NCBI GenBank assembly: GCA_900763675.1
Contig: CAAFLE010000086.1
Span: forward strand, 1 to 23,316
Length of the DNA stretch: 23,316 nt
Direction of reading: 5' to 3'
Source of the DNA: an uncultured Oscillospiraceae bacterium
GTDB lineage: Bacteria; Bacillota; Clostridia; Oscillospirales; Oscillospiraceae
The position numbers and the translations under genes are program-made. The notes under the pieces are model-generated. The model saw nothing but the letters and a program-made list of their open reading frames with translations. It did not search any database and was not told where the DNA came from. Of the stretch, positions 1 to 7,209 are shown one piece after another. How positions within the stretch are numbered: position 1 is the stretch's first letter; each line of letters starts with the position of its first letter.

Positions 1-1012
1 CGGGTTTCTTAAGCCTACCTCGGGGGACGTTTTGTTTGACGGCGTAAGGATCAACGACATTCCTCCGTACAAGCGGCAGGTGAACACCGTGTTCCAGAAA
101 TACGCGCTGTTCCCGCATCTGGACGTGTACGACAACATCGCCTTCGGGCTGCGGAACCACAAGGTCCCCGAGGACGAGATCGACGAGCGCGTCACGGAAA
201 TGCTCGAAGTCGTGTCGCTCAAGGGCTTTGAAAACCGCAAGGTGACGTCGCTCTCCGGCGGTCAGCAGCAGCGCGTGGCAATCGCCCGTGCGCTCGTGAA
301 CCGACCGAAGGTGCTTCTGCTCGACGAGCCGCTCGGCGCTCTGGATCTTCGTCTGCGCAAGGATATGCAGCAGGAGCTGAAACGCATCCAGCAGCAGATG
401 GAGATCACGTTCATCTATGTGACCCACGATCAGGAAGAGGCGCTCGCCATGTCCGACACGGTCGTCGTCATGAACGAGGGCATCATCCAGCAGATCGGCA
501 CGCCGGAGGATATATATAACGAACCGAAAAACGCCTTTGTGGCGGACTTTATCGGCGAGAGCAACATTCTCGACGGCATCATGCGCGAGGATTACGTTGT
601 CGAAACGTTCGGCAGGCGCTTCCCGTGCATGGACAAGGGCTTTGCCAAGGACGAGCCGGTGGACGTCGTCGTCCGTCCGGAGGACATCGACATCGTTCCC
701 GTCAAGGACGGAATGCTGACCGGCACCGTGACGAGCATCACCTTTAAGGGAATGCAGTACGACGTCATCGTAGACTTCAAGGGCTTCAAGTGGCTCATTC
801 AGACGACCGACAGCCCCGAGGTCGGACAGCGCATCGGCATCCGCATCGTTCCCGACGGCTTCCACATCATGCACAAGAGCAAGTATTCCGGTCTTTACGG
901 CGACTACAGCTCCTTCTCAGAGGAGTATGACGAGCTGTCCGACGCAGAATACGATCCCGAGGCGGAGGAGGAAGACGCGGAGAGCCGGGAGGAATCCGCC
1001 AATGAGGAATAA
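1..1012 (+). CDS. potA: Spermidine/putrescine ABC transporter ATP-binding protein PotA (5' partial)
   Basis: The cytoplasmic ATPase that powers polyamine import by the PotB/PotC permease. The frame is open from base 2, so the gene begins before the window and the Walker A loop is missing. Visible: the Q-loop region (NTVFQKYALFPHLDVYDNIAF), the ABC signature LSGGQQQRVAIARAL, Walker B with catalytic glutamate (VLLLDEP), the D-loop (LGALDL) and the H-loop histidine (YVTHDQEEA), followed by a C-terminal TOBE-like domain with the FIGESN and VVRPEDI motifs. The last ~35 residues form a very acidic tail rich in Glu, Asp and Ser that is not part of the usual PotA fold. The stop codon lies 11 bases inside potB, so translation is probably coupled. 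Family assignment is certain; polyamine specificity follows from the potBCD neighbours. Confidence 0.95.
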   Translation, partial: GFLKPTSGDVLFDGVRINDIPPYKRQVNTVFQKYALFPHLDVYDNIAFGLRNHKVPEDEIDERVTEMLEVVSLKGFENRKVTSLSGGQQQRVAIARALVNRPKVLLLDEPLGALDLRLRKDMQQELKRIQQQMEITFIYVTHDQEEALAMSDTVVVMNEGIIQQIGTPEDIYNEPKNAFVADFIGESNILDGIMREDYVVETFGRRFPCMDKGFAKDEPVDVVVRPEDIDIVPVKDGMLTGTVTSITFKGMQYDVIVDFKGFKWLIQTTDSPEVGQRIGIRIVPDGFHIMHKSKYSGLYGDYSSFSEEYDELSDAEYDPEAEEEDAESREESANEE

Positions 1013-1811
1013 AGCGCTTGCAGCGCCCTATCTCGTGTGGATGGCAATTTTCACGGTCGTGCCGCTCGGCATCGTGATCTGGTTTTCGTTCACCGACTCC
1101 ATCACCGGCGCTTTTACATTCGATAACATCTCCCGCATGGGGACGTATCTCCCCATTTTCCTCAAGAGCATCTGGCTTGCGATCCTCTCGTCGCTCATCT
1201 GCCTTGTGATCGGCTACCCGGTGGCGTACTGCATCGCGTCCGCCTCGCCGGAGAGACAGCGCTTTCTCTATATGCTCGTCATGCTGCCGATGTGCATGAG
1301 CTTCCTGCTGCGCACGCTCGCGTGGGTGGCGCTGCTTGAGGATACCGGCATCATCAACAATCTCATCACGCGGCTCGGCCTTTCGCCGCTGCCGCTCATC
1401 CGCAACGACGGCGCGGTCGTCCTCGGCATGGTGTATAACTATCTGCCGTACATGATCATGCCGCTCTATACGGTCCTCATCAAGCTCGACCCGCGTCTGA
1501 CCGAGGCTGCCGAGGATCTCGGCTGCACCCCGGCGCAGGTGTTCGCGCAGGTCACGCTCCCGCTGAGCGTGCCGGGCATCATCTCCGGCTTTACGATGGT
1601 GTTCGTCCCGGCGGTATCCACATTCTATATCTCGCAGAAAATGGGTTCCTCCGGCACGACGCTCATCGGCGACGTCATTGAAAGTCAGTTCAAGGCGGCA
1701 TACAACCCGAACCTCGGCGCGGCGCTCTCGCTTGTGCTGATGGTGATGGTGCTTGTGTGCATCGCGGTGATGAACCGCTTCTCCGACGGAGAGGAGGTCG
1801 CCACGATATGA
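1002..1811 (+). CDS. potB: Spermidine/putrescine ABC transporter permease PotB
   Basis: One of the two inner-membrane permease subunits for polyamine uptake, 269 residues, the usual PotB size. The ATG at 1002 is chosen because GGGAGGAAT lies just upstream, the protein starts with a short basic N-terminus (MRNKALAAPYLVW) before the first membrane helix, and the ORF upstream of it is out-of-frame potA sequence. About six hydrophobic helices are visible. The binding-protein-dependent permease EAA loop, which docks on PotA, is present as EAAEDLGCTPAQVFAQVTLP with the following glycine in PGIISG. The gene overlaps potA by 11 bases at its start and potC by 4 bases (ATGA) at its end. Confidence 0.95.
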   Translation: MRNKALAAPYLVWMAIFTVVPLGIVIWFSFTDSITGAFTFDNISRMGTYLPIFLKSIWLAILSSLICLVIGYPVAYCIASASPERQRFLYMLVMLPMCMSFLLRTLAWVALLEDTGIINNLITRLGLSPLPLIRNDGAVVLGMVYNYLPYMIMPLYTVLIKLDPRLTEAAEDLGCTPAQVFAQVTLPLSVPGIISGFTMVFVPAVSTFYISQKMGSSGTTLIGDVIESQFKAAYNPNLGAALSLVLMVMVLVCIAVMNRFSDGEEVATI

Positions 1812-2641
1812 AAACCTTCAACCGCGTTTTCACCGTGATCGTGTTCCTGTTCCTCTACATCCCCATGATCGTTCTGGCGGTGGCGTCGTTCAACGCCGGA
1901 ACGGACATCGCCGTGTGGAAAGGCTTCACGTTCGCGCAGTACGGCGCTCTTTTCCGGGACGGCGTGCTGCTGCCGCTGCTGGCAAACTCCGTCATTATCG
2001 CGGTGATCGCCTCCGTTGTGGCGACCGTTCTCGGCACCATGGCGGCGATCGGCATCCGCGCCATGTCCGGGCGGATGCGCCGCGTCACTATGGCGGTGAC
2101 GAACATCCCGCTCACGAACCCCGAGATCGTCACGGGTGTTTCGCTCGCGTTGCTCTTCGCGTTCGCCGGACAGATGATGAAGCTCAACAACGTTCTCGGC
2201 TTTGCAACGCTGCTCATTGCTCACATCACGTTCAACCTGCCGTATGTCATTTTGTCCGTGATGCCCAAGCTCGGTCAGCTGGACCCGAACCTGCGCGACG
2301 CCGCGCTCGATCTCGGCTGCACGCCGGTGCAGGCGTTCTTCAAGGTCATTCTCCACGAGATTATGCCGGGCATCCTCTCCGGCGCTCTCATGGCGTTCAC
2401 CATGAGTCTGGACGACTTTGTCATTTCGTATTTCGTTTACGGTCCCGGCTTTGTCACGCTGCCGGTGGAGATCTATAACTATACGAAAAAGCCGCTCCAG
2501 CCGAAAATTTATGCGCTGTTCACGCTGCTCTTCCTTGCCATTCTGCTTGTGATGGTCGTGATGAACCTGCTGCAGGCGGGCGATGAGCGCCGTCGCCGTC
2601 AGGCCCGCGGCGTGTTCAAAAAGAAGGGGGCGAGCGCATGA
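1808..2641 (+). CDS. potC: Spermidine/putrescine ABC transporter permease PotC
   Basis: Second permease subunit of the polyamine importer, 277 residues. The start at 1808 overlaps the potB stop as ATGA and follows GGAGAGGAGGTC. The protein opens with MKTFNRVFTVIVFLFLYIP, a typical PotC N-terminal helix, and shows about six membrane segments. The EAA-type loop reads DAALDLGCTPVQAFFKVILP-like sequence (here ending VILHE) followed by PGILSGALMAF, and the PotC hallmark SLDDFVISYF comes directly after. The C-terminus is short and basic. The stop overlaps the potD start by 4 bases, so potABCD reads as one tightly coupled transcript. Confidence 0.95.
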   Translation: MKTFNRVFTVIVFLFLYIPMIVLAVASFNAGTDIAVWKGFTFAQYGALFRDGVLLPLLANSVIIAVIASVVATVLGTMAAIGIRAMSGRMRRVTMAVTNIPLTNPEIVTGVSLALLFAFAGQMMKLNNVLGFATLLIAHITFNLPYVILSVMPKLGQLDPNLRDAALDLGCTPVQAFFKVILHEIMPGILSGALMAFTMSLDDFVISYFVYGPGFVTLPVEIYNYTKKPLQPKIYALFTLLFLAILLVMVVMNLLQAGDERRRRQARGVFKKKGASA

Positions 2642-3831
2642 AAAAACGTGTGTTTGGCTTCCTTGCCGCCGTGCTGCTGTGCGCAGCGCTCCTCCCCGCG
2701 CCGGAGGCGCACGCCGCCGGAGAGACGATCAACGTCTACAACTGGGGGCAGTACATCTCTGACGGCTCGGACGGATACATTGATGTCAACGCCGCCTTTG
2801 AGGAGGCAACGGGCATCCATGTGAACTACATGACGTTCGACTCGAACGAGACGATGTACACAAAGCTCAAAACCGGCGGCTCGTCCTACGACATCATCAT
2901 CCCCTCCGACTATATGGTCTGGCGGCTGATCGACGAGGGACTTGTGCAGCCGCTGGACTTTTCCAACATCCCCAATTATCAGTATATGAACGAGGCGTAT
3001 AAGAACACCGCCTACGATCCGGACAACCTCTATTCCGTTCCGTATACGTGGGGAACGGTCGGCATCATCTACAACAGCGCCTATGTGGACGAAGAGGATG
3101 TCGGCAGCTGGGATCTTCTCTGGAACAGCAAGTATGCCGGGAAGATTCTGATGTTCGATAACCCCCGCGACGCCTTTGCCATCGCGGAATCCATGCTCGG
3201 CTACTCGCTCAACACCCGCGATGAGGACGAGCTTCGCGCCGCGGCGTATAAGCTCATCGAACAGAAGCCGCTTGTGCAGGCATACGTCATGGACCAGATC
3301 TATGATAAGATGGAGCGCGGCGAGGCGTGGATTGCGCCGTACTACGCCGGCGACTATCTTATGATGGCAGAGGAGAACGAGGATCTGCGCTTCTGCTTCC
3401 CGGAGGAGGGCTTCAACTTCTTCATCGACGCGCTGTGCATCCCAACGTGCGCTACGAACAAAGCGGGCGCGGAGGCGTACATCAACTTCCTCTGCTCGCC
3501 GGAGATCAACGGGGAAAACCTTGACTATCTCGGCTACTCGACGCCGGAAACGGCGGCGAAGGAGTTTATGGACCCGGAGACCGCCGAATCCGAGATCGCC
3601 TATCCGAGCGCGGAAACGCTCAGCCGCGGCGAGGCGTTTCTCTATCTCGACCAGGAGACGACCCATCTCATGGATTCGCTTTGGCTGGAGGTCAAGACCG
3701 AGGGGGAGACGGATTATACCCCCATCATCGGCATCTGTGTCACGATTGCGGTCGTGGCGGTATATCTGACCGCCCGCGGCGTGAGAGACCGCCGCCGCCG
3801 CGCCAACCGCTGCAAAAAGTGGCGGACATGA
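2638..3831 (+). CDS. potD: Spermidine/putrescine-binding protein PotD with C-terminal membrane anchor
   Basis: Extracytoplasmic polyamine-binding protein that delivers substrate to PotBC, 397 residues. Residues 1-26 are a Sec signal peptide (MKKRVFGFLAAVLLC...) with a probable cut after AHA. The mature part starts with INVYNWGQYI, the standard PotD opening, and carries YDIIIPSDYM and the VPYTWGTVGIIYN segment typical of the family. There is no good lipobox: the only cysteine in the signal region follows VLL, not the usual L-A/S-G/A pattern. Instead residues ~361-380 form a hydrophobic helix (TPIIGICVTIAVVAVYLTA) followed by an Arg/Lys-rich tail, which would anchor the protein in the membrane from its C-terminus. 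Last gene of the operon, ending just before a strong terminator. Confidence 0.93.
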   Translation: MKKRVFGFLAAVLLCAALLPAPEAHAAGETINVYNWGQYISDGSDGYIDVNAAFEEATGIHVNYMTFDSNETMYTKLKTGGSSYDIIIPSDYMVWRLIDEGLVQPLDFSNIPNYQYMNEAYKNTAYDPDNLYSVPYTWGTVGIIYNSAYVDEEDVGSWDLLWNSKYAGKILMFDNPRDAFAIAESMLGYSLNTRDEDELRAAAYKLIEQKPLVQAYVMDQIYDKMERGEAWIAPYYAGDYLMMAEENEDLRFCFPEEGFNFFIDALCIPTCATNKAGAEAYINFLCSPEINGENLDYLGYSTPETAAKEFMDPETAESEIAYPSAETLSRGEAFLYLDQETTHLMDSLWLEVKTEGETDYTPIIGICVTIAVVAVYLTARGVRDRRRRANRCKKWRT

Positions 3832-3835
3832 AAGA

Positions 3836-3870
3836 AAAATCGCGTTGGAGAAATTCTCCAACGCGATTTT
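3836..3870. terminator. Bidirectional intrinsic terminator between potD and gluQ
   Basis: A perfect 17-base inverted repeat (AAAATCGCGTTGGAGAA and its complement) with a single central base, so the innermost A-T pairs probably open as the loop. On the + strand it ends in TTTTC; on the - strand the stem is followed by TTTTTCTTT. It lies between the convergent potD and gluQ genes and its right arm runs up to the gluQ stop codon, so one hairpin can serve both. Confidence 0.9.
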
Positions 3871-4781
3871 CATATATCCATGGCAATGTCATCCTTCGGT
3901 ATCTTTGCCCAGTCGAAGAGCGGGATGAGTTCTTCGGCGGAGACCGGCTCCGGTCTTACCAGCAGCTTCGCGGCGTGAGCGAGTCTGCCGAGCAGCTCAG
4001 GCGCGGTGAATCTCCCGCGCAGAATGCCGAGATCCAGATCACGGTCGCGCTTGGAGAGCCGCCGCCCGTCCGGCGCGGTGAGCAGGGGAACATGATAGTA
4101 TTTCGGCGGCGCCGCGCCGAGCAGCCGGTAGAGAAACAGCTGCCGCGGCGTGGACGAGAGAAGATCGCGCCCGCGCACGATCTGCGTCACGCCGCCGTCG
4201 ATGTCGTCCGCTACGACCGCAAGCTGGTAGGCGAATACGCTGTCCGCCCGCCGGAGAATGAAATCCCCGCATTCGCGGCGGAGGTTTTCGGCGTATGCGC
4301 CGTAATGCCCGTCGAAAAAGGATATGTCCTCGTCCGGTACGCGCAGCCGCCAGAGCGGGGCGCGTTCCTTGAAGCGCTCGGCGCGTTCCGCCTGCGTCAG
4401 AGAGCGGCACGTGCCGGGATAGATCGGGTGTCCGTCCGAGGCATGCGGAGCGTTGGCGGCGTTTTTGAGATCGCCGCGGGTACACCAGCAGGGATAGACG
4501 CGGCCGCTCTCGCGCAGCCGGTCGAGAACCGCTTCATAGTAACCGCTGCGCGTACTCTGGTACGGCTGCTCGCGATCCCACGTAAGACCGAGCCAGCGCA
4601 GATCGTCCTTGAGAATTTCGGCGTTTTCGGCGCTGCACCGGAGCGTATCCAGATCCTCAATGCGCAGCAGCAGCTCGCCGTCCGCGGCGCGGACCGAGAG
4701 CCACGCGAGCAGCGCGGAGAAAACGTTGCCGAGATGCATCCGCCCGCTCGGCGTTGGGGCGAAGCGCCCGCGCTCTGCCAT
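3870..4781 (-). CDS. gluQ: Glutamyl-Q tRNA(Asp) synthetase
   Basis: Activates glutamate and attaches it to the queuosine base at position 34 of tRNA(Asp). It is a 303-residue, truncated class I GluRS-like enzyme without the C-terminal anticodon-binding domain, the normal size for GluQRS. Visible: FAPTPSG at 7-13 and the HIGH-like HLGN at 16-19; RIEDLD at 40-45; a zinc site made of Cys98, Cys100, Tyr121 and Cys125 (YPCWC...YPGTC); VVADDIDGG at 189-197; and the KMSKS equivalent LSKRD at 242-246. The start is the first ATG ahead of the catalytic fold. It sits 12 bases downstream of the YhhN gene and is probably co-transcribed with it. Enzymatic role is from family knowledge. Confidence 0.93.
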   Translation of the reverse strand: MAERGRFAPTPSGRMHLGNVFSALLAWLSVRAADGELLLRIEDLDTLRCSAENAEILKDDLRWLGLTWDREQPYQSTRSGYYEAVLDRLRESGRVYPCWCTRGDLKNAANAPHASDGHPIYPGTCRSLTQAERAERFKERAPLWRLRVPDEDISFFDGHYGAYAENLRRECGDFILRRADSVFAYQLAVVADDIDGGVTQIVRGRDLLSSTPRQLFLYRLLGAAPPKYYHVPLLTAPDGRRLSKRDRDLDLGILRGRFTAPELLGRLAHAAKLLVRPEPVSAEELIPLFDWAKIPKDDIAMDI

Positions 4782-4793
4782 GAAACCGCCCCC

Positions 4794-5462
4794 TCAGACC
4801 GGCAGCGACAGACTCAGCGCCGCGAGCAGCGTGCCGATGAAATAGCTGGCGCTGTTGCAGCGCAAAATCCAGTTTGCGCCGTGCTTGAATTTGTGTACGG
4901 AGAGAATATAATCGGAGATCATCATCAAAAATACGCCCGCGCCGAAAAGCCGGATGCCGGGGATCGGACAAACGGCGGCAAGCACCGCGCCGAGCGAGCC
5001 GTGCAGCGATACGCTGAAGAGATACGCGGGGAAAACGCGCACGCTGCTGAAATCAATAAACTCCTTCTGGTAGAGCAGCATGGTCGTCCCCCAGAAAAGG
5101 AGAAAGATCATCGCCGCCGGGATCAGCACCCGGAACGAAACATTTTCGCGCCGGAAGAGGAAGATCTCATAAAACAGCAGACAGAAATTGCCGATGCTGA
5201 AGCATATGCCGCCGCGAACGAAGCTCCACAAAAGGAGAATGTCGCCGAGAAACGCGAAAAAGAGACCGATCGGGAGGATCATGCGCATGGTGAACAGCGG
5301 CGAGTGCAGCAGATACGCGCTCACGGCATATGCCTCGAACAGCACCGCGAGCGCGATCTTGTTCGCGGCGCGGCGCTTGAAATTGCCGCTTGTCTCCGAA
5401 AAGAAATAGAGACAAAGCAGCGTCAGATATGCTATGATAAAAACGAAGCGGAGCGTTTTCAT
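4794..5462 (-). CDS. YhhN family (TMEM86/lysoplasmalogenase-like) membrane protein
   Basis: A 222-residue integral membrane protein with about eight hydrophobic segments. Features of the YhhN family are present: an early FKRRAANKIALAV segment corresponding to the family's conserved polar stretch, FAFLGDILLLWSF with the conserved glycine-aspartate in a helix, and GAGVFLMMISDYILSVHKF with the second conserved Ser-Asp near the C-terminus. Animal relatives (TMEM86B) hydrolyse lysoplasmalogen; the function of bacterial members is mostly unproven, so only the family is claimed. It is the first gene of a two-gene unit with gluQ and is divergent from the RluA-type gene. The ATG at 5462 is preceded by GGAAGGATG. 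Confidence 0.85.
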   Translation of the reverse strand: MKTLRFVFIIAYLTLLCLYFFSETSGNFKRRAANKIALAVLFEAYAVSAYLLHSPLFTMRMILPIGLFFAFLGDILLLWSFVRGGICFSIGNFCLLFYEIFLFRRENVSFRVLIPAAMIFLLFWGTTMLLYQKEFIDFSSVRVFPAYLFSVSLHGSLGAVLAAVCPIPGIRLFGAGVFLMMISDYILSVHKFKHGANWILRCNSASYFIGTLLAALSLSLPV

Positions 5463-5517
5463 ATCGGATTCATCCTTCCCGTCAGAGAGTTCGGCGGAGA
5501 AGCGGTGGGATGCCTAT

Positions 5518-5526
5518 ATCATACCA
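5518..5526 (-). promoter_or_regulatory. Possible extended -10 promoter for the YhhN-gluQ unit
   Basis: On the minus strand TGGTATGAT gives an extended -10 (TG-N-TATGAT) about 55 bases upstream of the YhhN start. No convincing -35 box is seen at 16-18 bases, which extended -10 promoters can tolerate. The rest of the 119-base divergent gap holds the AGAGGAGG ribosome binding site of the + strand gene and nothing else I can name. Confidence 0.4.
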
Positions 5527-5581
5527 TATGCTCCGCAAAAAGAAAACGAAAACTTGACGGCGAGAGGAGGAAAACCGGCGT

Positions 5582-6469
5582 ATGCGGGCATTGACGTTCA
5601 CCGTAGACGAAGCGTGGGACGGCAGCACCGTAAAGCACGTCCTGCGGGCAAAGCTCCATATGGCGGAGGGGCTGATCGCCCGGCTCAAGCTGCGCGAAAC
5701 GGGACTTATGCGAAACGGCGAGCGGGTGTTCACCAACGCGCTCGTCCGTACCGGCGACGTGCTGCGCGTGGAGATCGGCGACGAAAACGGCGAAAACGCC
5801 GCGCCGCCCATCGCAGCGCCCCTGATGTTCGTCTACGAGGACGAGGACCTTGCCGTTTTGAATAAGCGCCCGGACATGGCGGTACACGGCTCGACCGGCG
5901 GGCAGAGCTGCACCGTGGCAAACGCGCTCGCCGCGCTCTGGGGGAGCGGCGCCGCCTTCCATCCCGTGAGCCGGCTCGACCGCGGCACGTCGGGGCTGAT
6001 GGTCATTGCCAAGAGCGCGTATGTCCACGATCTTCTCCGCCGGTCGCTGCATACAGACGCCTTCCGGCGGGAATATCTCGCGCTGGCGCGGGGCGTGTTT
6101 ACGAACGATTCCGGCACGGTCGCTCTCCCCATCGGACGGGACGCGGCGGCGCCGACGAAACGCGCCGTATCCCAAGCCGGGCAGCCGTCCCGGACGGACT
6201 ATGCGGTGCTGGAGCGATTCCCCGGCGGGGCGCTGCTGCGCGTCCGCCCGCTCACGGGGCGCACGCACCAGATCCGCGTTCATATGGCGGCGATCGGTCA
6301 TCCGCTGTTCGGCGACGCGCTCTACGGCACGGCGGACGAAACGCTCGGACACCCGGCGCTCCACTCGGCGTATCTCTCGCTGCGCCATCCCGTCACCGGG
6401 GCGCGGCTGGAGCTTGCCGCGCCGCTGCCGGACGATCTGCAAAATTTTCTGGAAGAGAAAAGGGGATAA
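5582..6469 (+). CDS. RluA family pseudouridine synthase
   Basis: Converts uridine to pseudouridine in rRNA and/or tRNA in the cytoplasm; 295 residues. The ATG at 5582 follows GAGAGGAGG. An N-terminal S4-like RNA-binding region occupies roughly residues 13-70 (SVKHVLRAKL-like start, then GLMRNGERVFTN). The catalytic motif is HPVSRLDRGTSGLM with the nucleophile Asp133, and the downstream RluA motif RPLTGRTHQIRVHMAAIGHP is followed by GDALYG. The sequence cannot tell which of RluA, RluC, RluD or the YlyB-type subgroup it matches, or which RNA it modifies. Its stop is 4 bases from the next start, so it forms an operon with the Fe-S protein. Confidence 0.93.
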   Translation: MRALTFTVDEAWDGSTVKHVLRAKLHMAEGLIARLKLRETGLMRNGERVFTNALVRTGDVLRVEIGDENGENAAPPIAAPLMFVYEDEDLAVLNKRPDMAVHGSTGGQSCTVANALAALWGSGAAFHPVSRLDRGTSGLMVIAKSAYVHDLLRRSLHTDAFRREYLALARGVFTNDSGTVALPIGRDAAAPTKRAVSQAGQPSRTDYAVLERFPGGALLRVRPLTGRTHQIRVHMAAIGHPLFGDALYGTADETLGHPALHSAYLSLRHPVTGARLELAAPLPDDLQNFLEEKRG

Positions 6470-6473
6470 AGCG

Positions 6474-7157
6474 ATGGACCTTACCGAAGCGCTGCGGGAC
6501 ATCCTGCGGGAAAACGGAGCGATGCTCGTCGGCGTCGGCGATATGCGAAACATCGAATGCTGCGCGTATCCGACCGGCGTCGCCGCGGCGGTCGTCCTGC
6601 CGAAGAGCATCGTCCGGACCATGCCGGACGCGCCGACCCGGGAATATCTGGACATATATCCGCGCCTGAACGCCGTTCTCAACGCGAGCGTGACGGCGGG
6701 GGAGACGTTTCTCCGAGAGCGCGGGTATGCGGCGTTCGCTCAAACGACGGAGCGCATCCGCGCCGGGGCGGATCGCTGCACCGCGGTGCCGCACAAGACG
6801 GTCGCGGCGCGTGCCGGGCTGGGCTGGATCGGGAAAAACTGCCTGCTCGTAAGCTCCCGCTACGGCGCGGCGCTTATGCTCTCGTCGCTTCTGACCGATG
6901 CGCCGCTCCGCTGCGATATGCCGGAGGAACGCTCGCGCTGCGGCGGCTGCACCCTCTGCGTAGACGCCTGCCCGGCGCACGCGCTGCGCGGAACGCTCTG
7001 GCGGTCCGGAATGCCGCGGGAGGAGATCGTGGACATTGAAGCGTGCGCCAAAAAGCGCTGCGAGATCATGCTTGCCGCAACGGGAATTGACCGTCCCATG
7101 TGCAGCCGCTGCATCGGGGTGTGCAGGTATACGCAGAAGTATCTGCGATCCGAATAA
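6474..7157 (+). CDS. QueG-like 4Fe-4S double-cluster protein (epoxyqueuosine reductase-like)
   Basis: A 227-residue iron-sulfur protein related to epoxyqueuosine reductase but much shorter than QueG (usually ~350-390 residues). The family signature AARAGLGWIGKNCLLV is at 111-126. Two [4Fe-4S] sites are visible: Cys156, Cys159, Cys162, Cys166 (CGGCTLCVDACP) and Cys210, Cys213, Cys217, with Cys191 or Cys196 as a possible fourth ligand. In a by-eye alignment the conserved aspartate that QueG uses for catalysis (in a VDTAP-type motif) falls at Arg101-Cys102, so the protein may not be a true QueG. The start at 6474 is 4 bases after the RluA-type stop. Substrate unknown; a redox role is inferred from the clusters. 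Confidence 0.8.
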   Translation: MDLTEALRDILRENGAMLVGVGDMRNIECCAYPTGVAAAVVLPKSIVRTMPDAPTREYLDIYPRLNAVLNASVTAGETFLRERGYAAFAQTTERIRAGADRCTAVPHKTVAARAGLGWIGKNCLLVSSRYGAALMLSSLLTDAPLRCDMPEERSRCGGCTLCVDACPAHALRGTLWRSGMPREEIVDIEACAKKRCEIMLAATGIDRPMCSRCIGVCRYTQKYLRSE

Positions 7158-7162
7158 CGATT

Positions 7163-7195
7163 GCGCCGCCGGTCGGAAACTCCGACCGGCGGCGC
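7163..7195. terminator. Hairpin between convergent genes, probable terminator
   Basis: Perfect 15-base inverted repeat GCGCCGCCGGTCGGA with a 3-base loop (AAC), between two genes that converge. Neither side has a long T-run, so it may be a weak intrinsic terminator or a transcript-end stabiliser rather than a classical terminator. Confidence 0.65.
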
Positions 7196-7209
7196 AGCTC
7201 TATAAAGAA

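Noticed and set aside
2599..3873. A 424-codon minus-strand frame opposite potD
   Set aside because: Shadow of potD; His/Arg/Val-rich translation, no ribosome binding site or family motif.
3681..5594. A 637-codon + strand frame across gluQ and the YhhN gene
   Set aside because: Runs through the bidirectional terminator and is antisense to a complete GluQRS; no recognisable domain.
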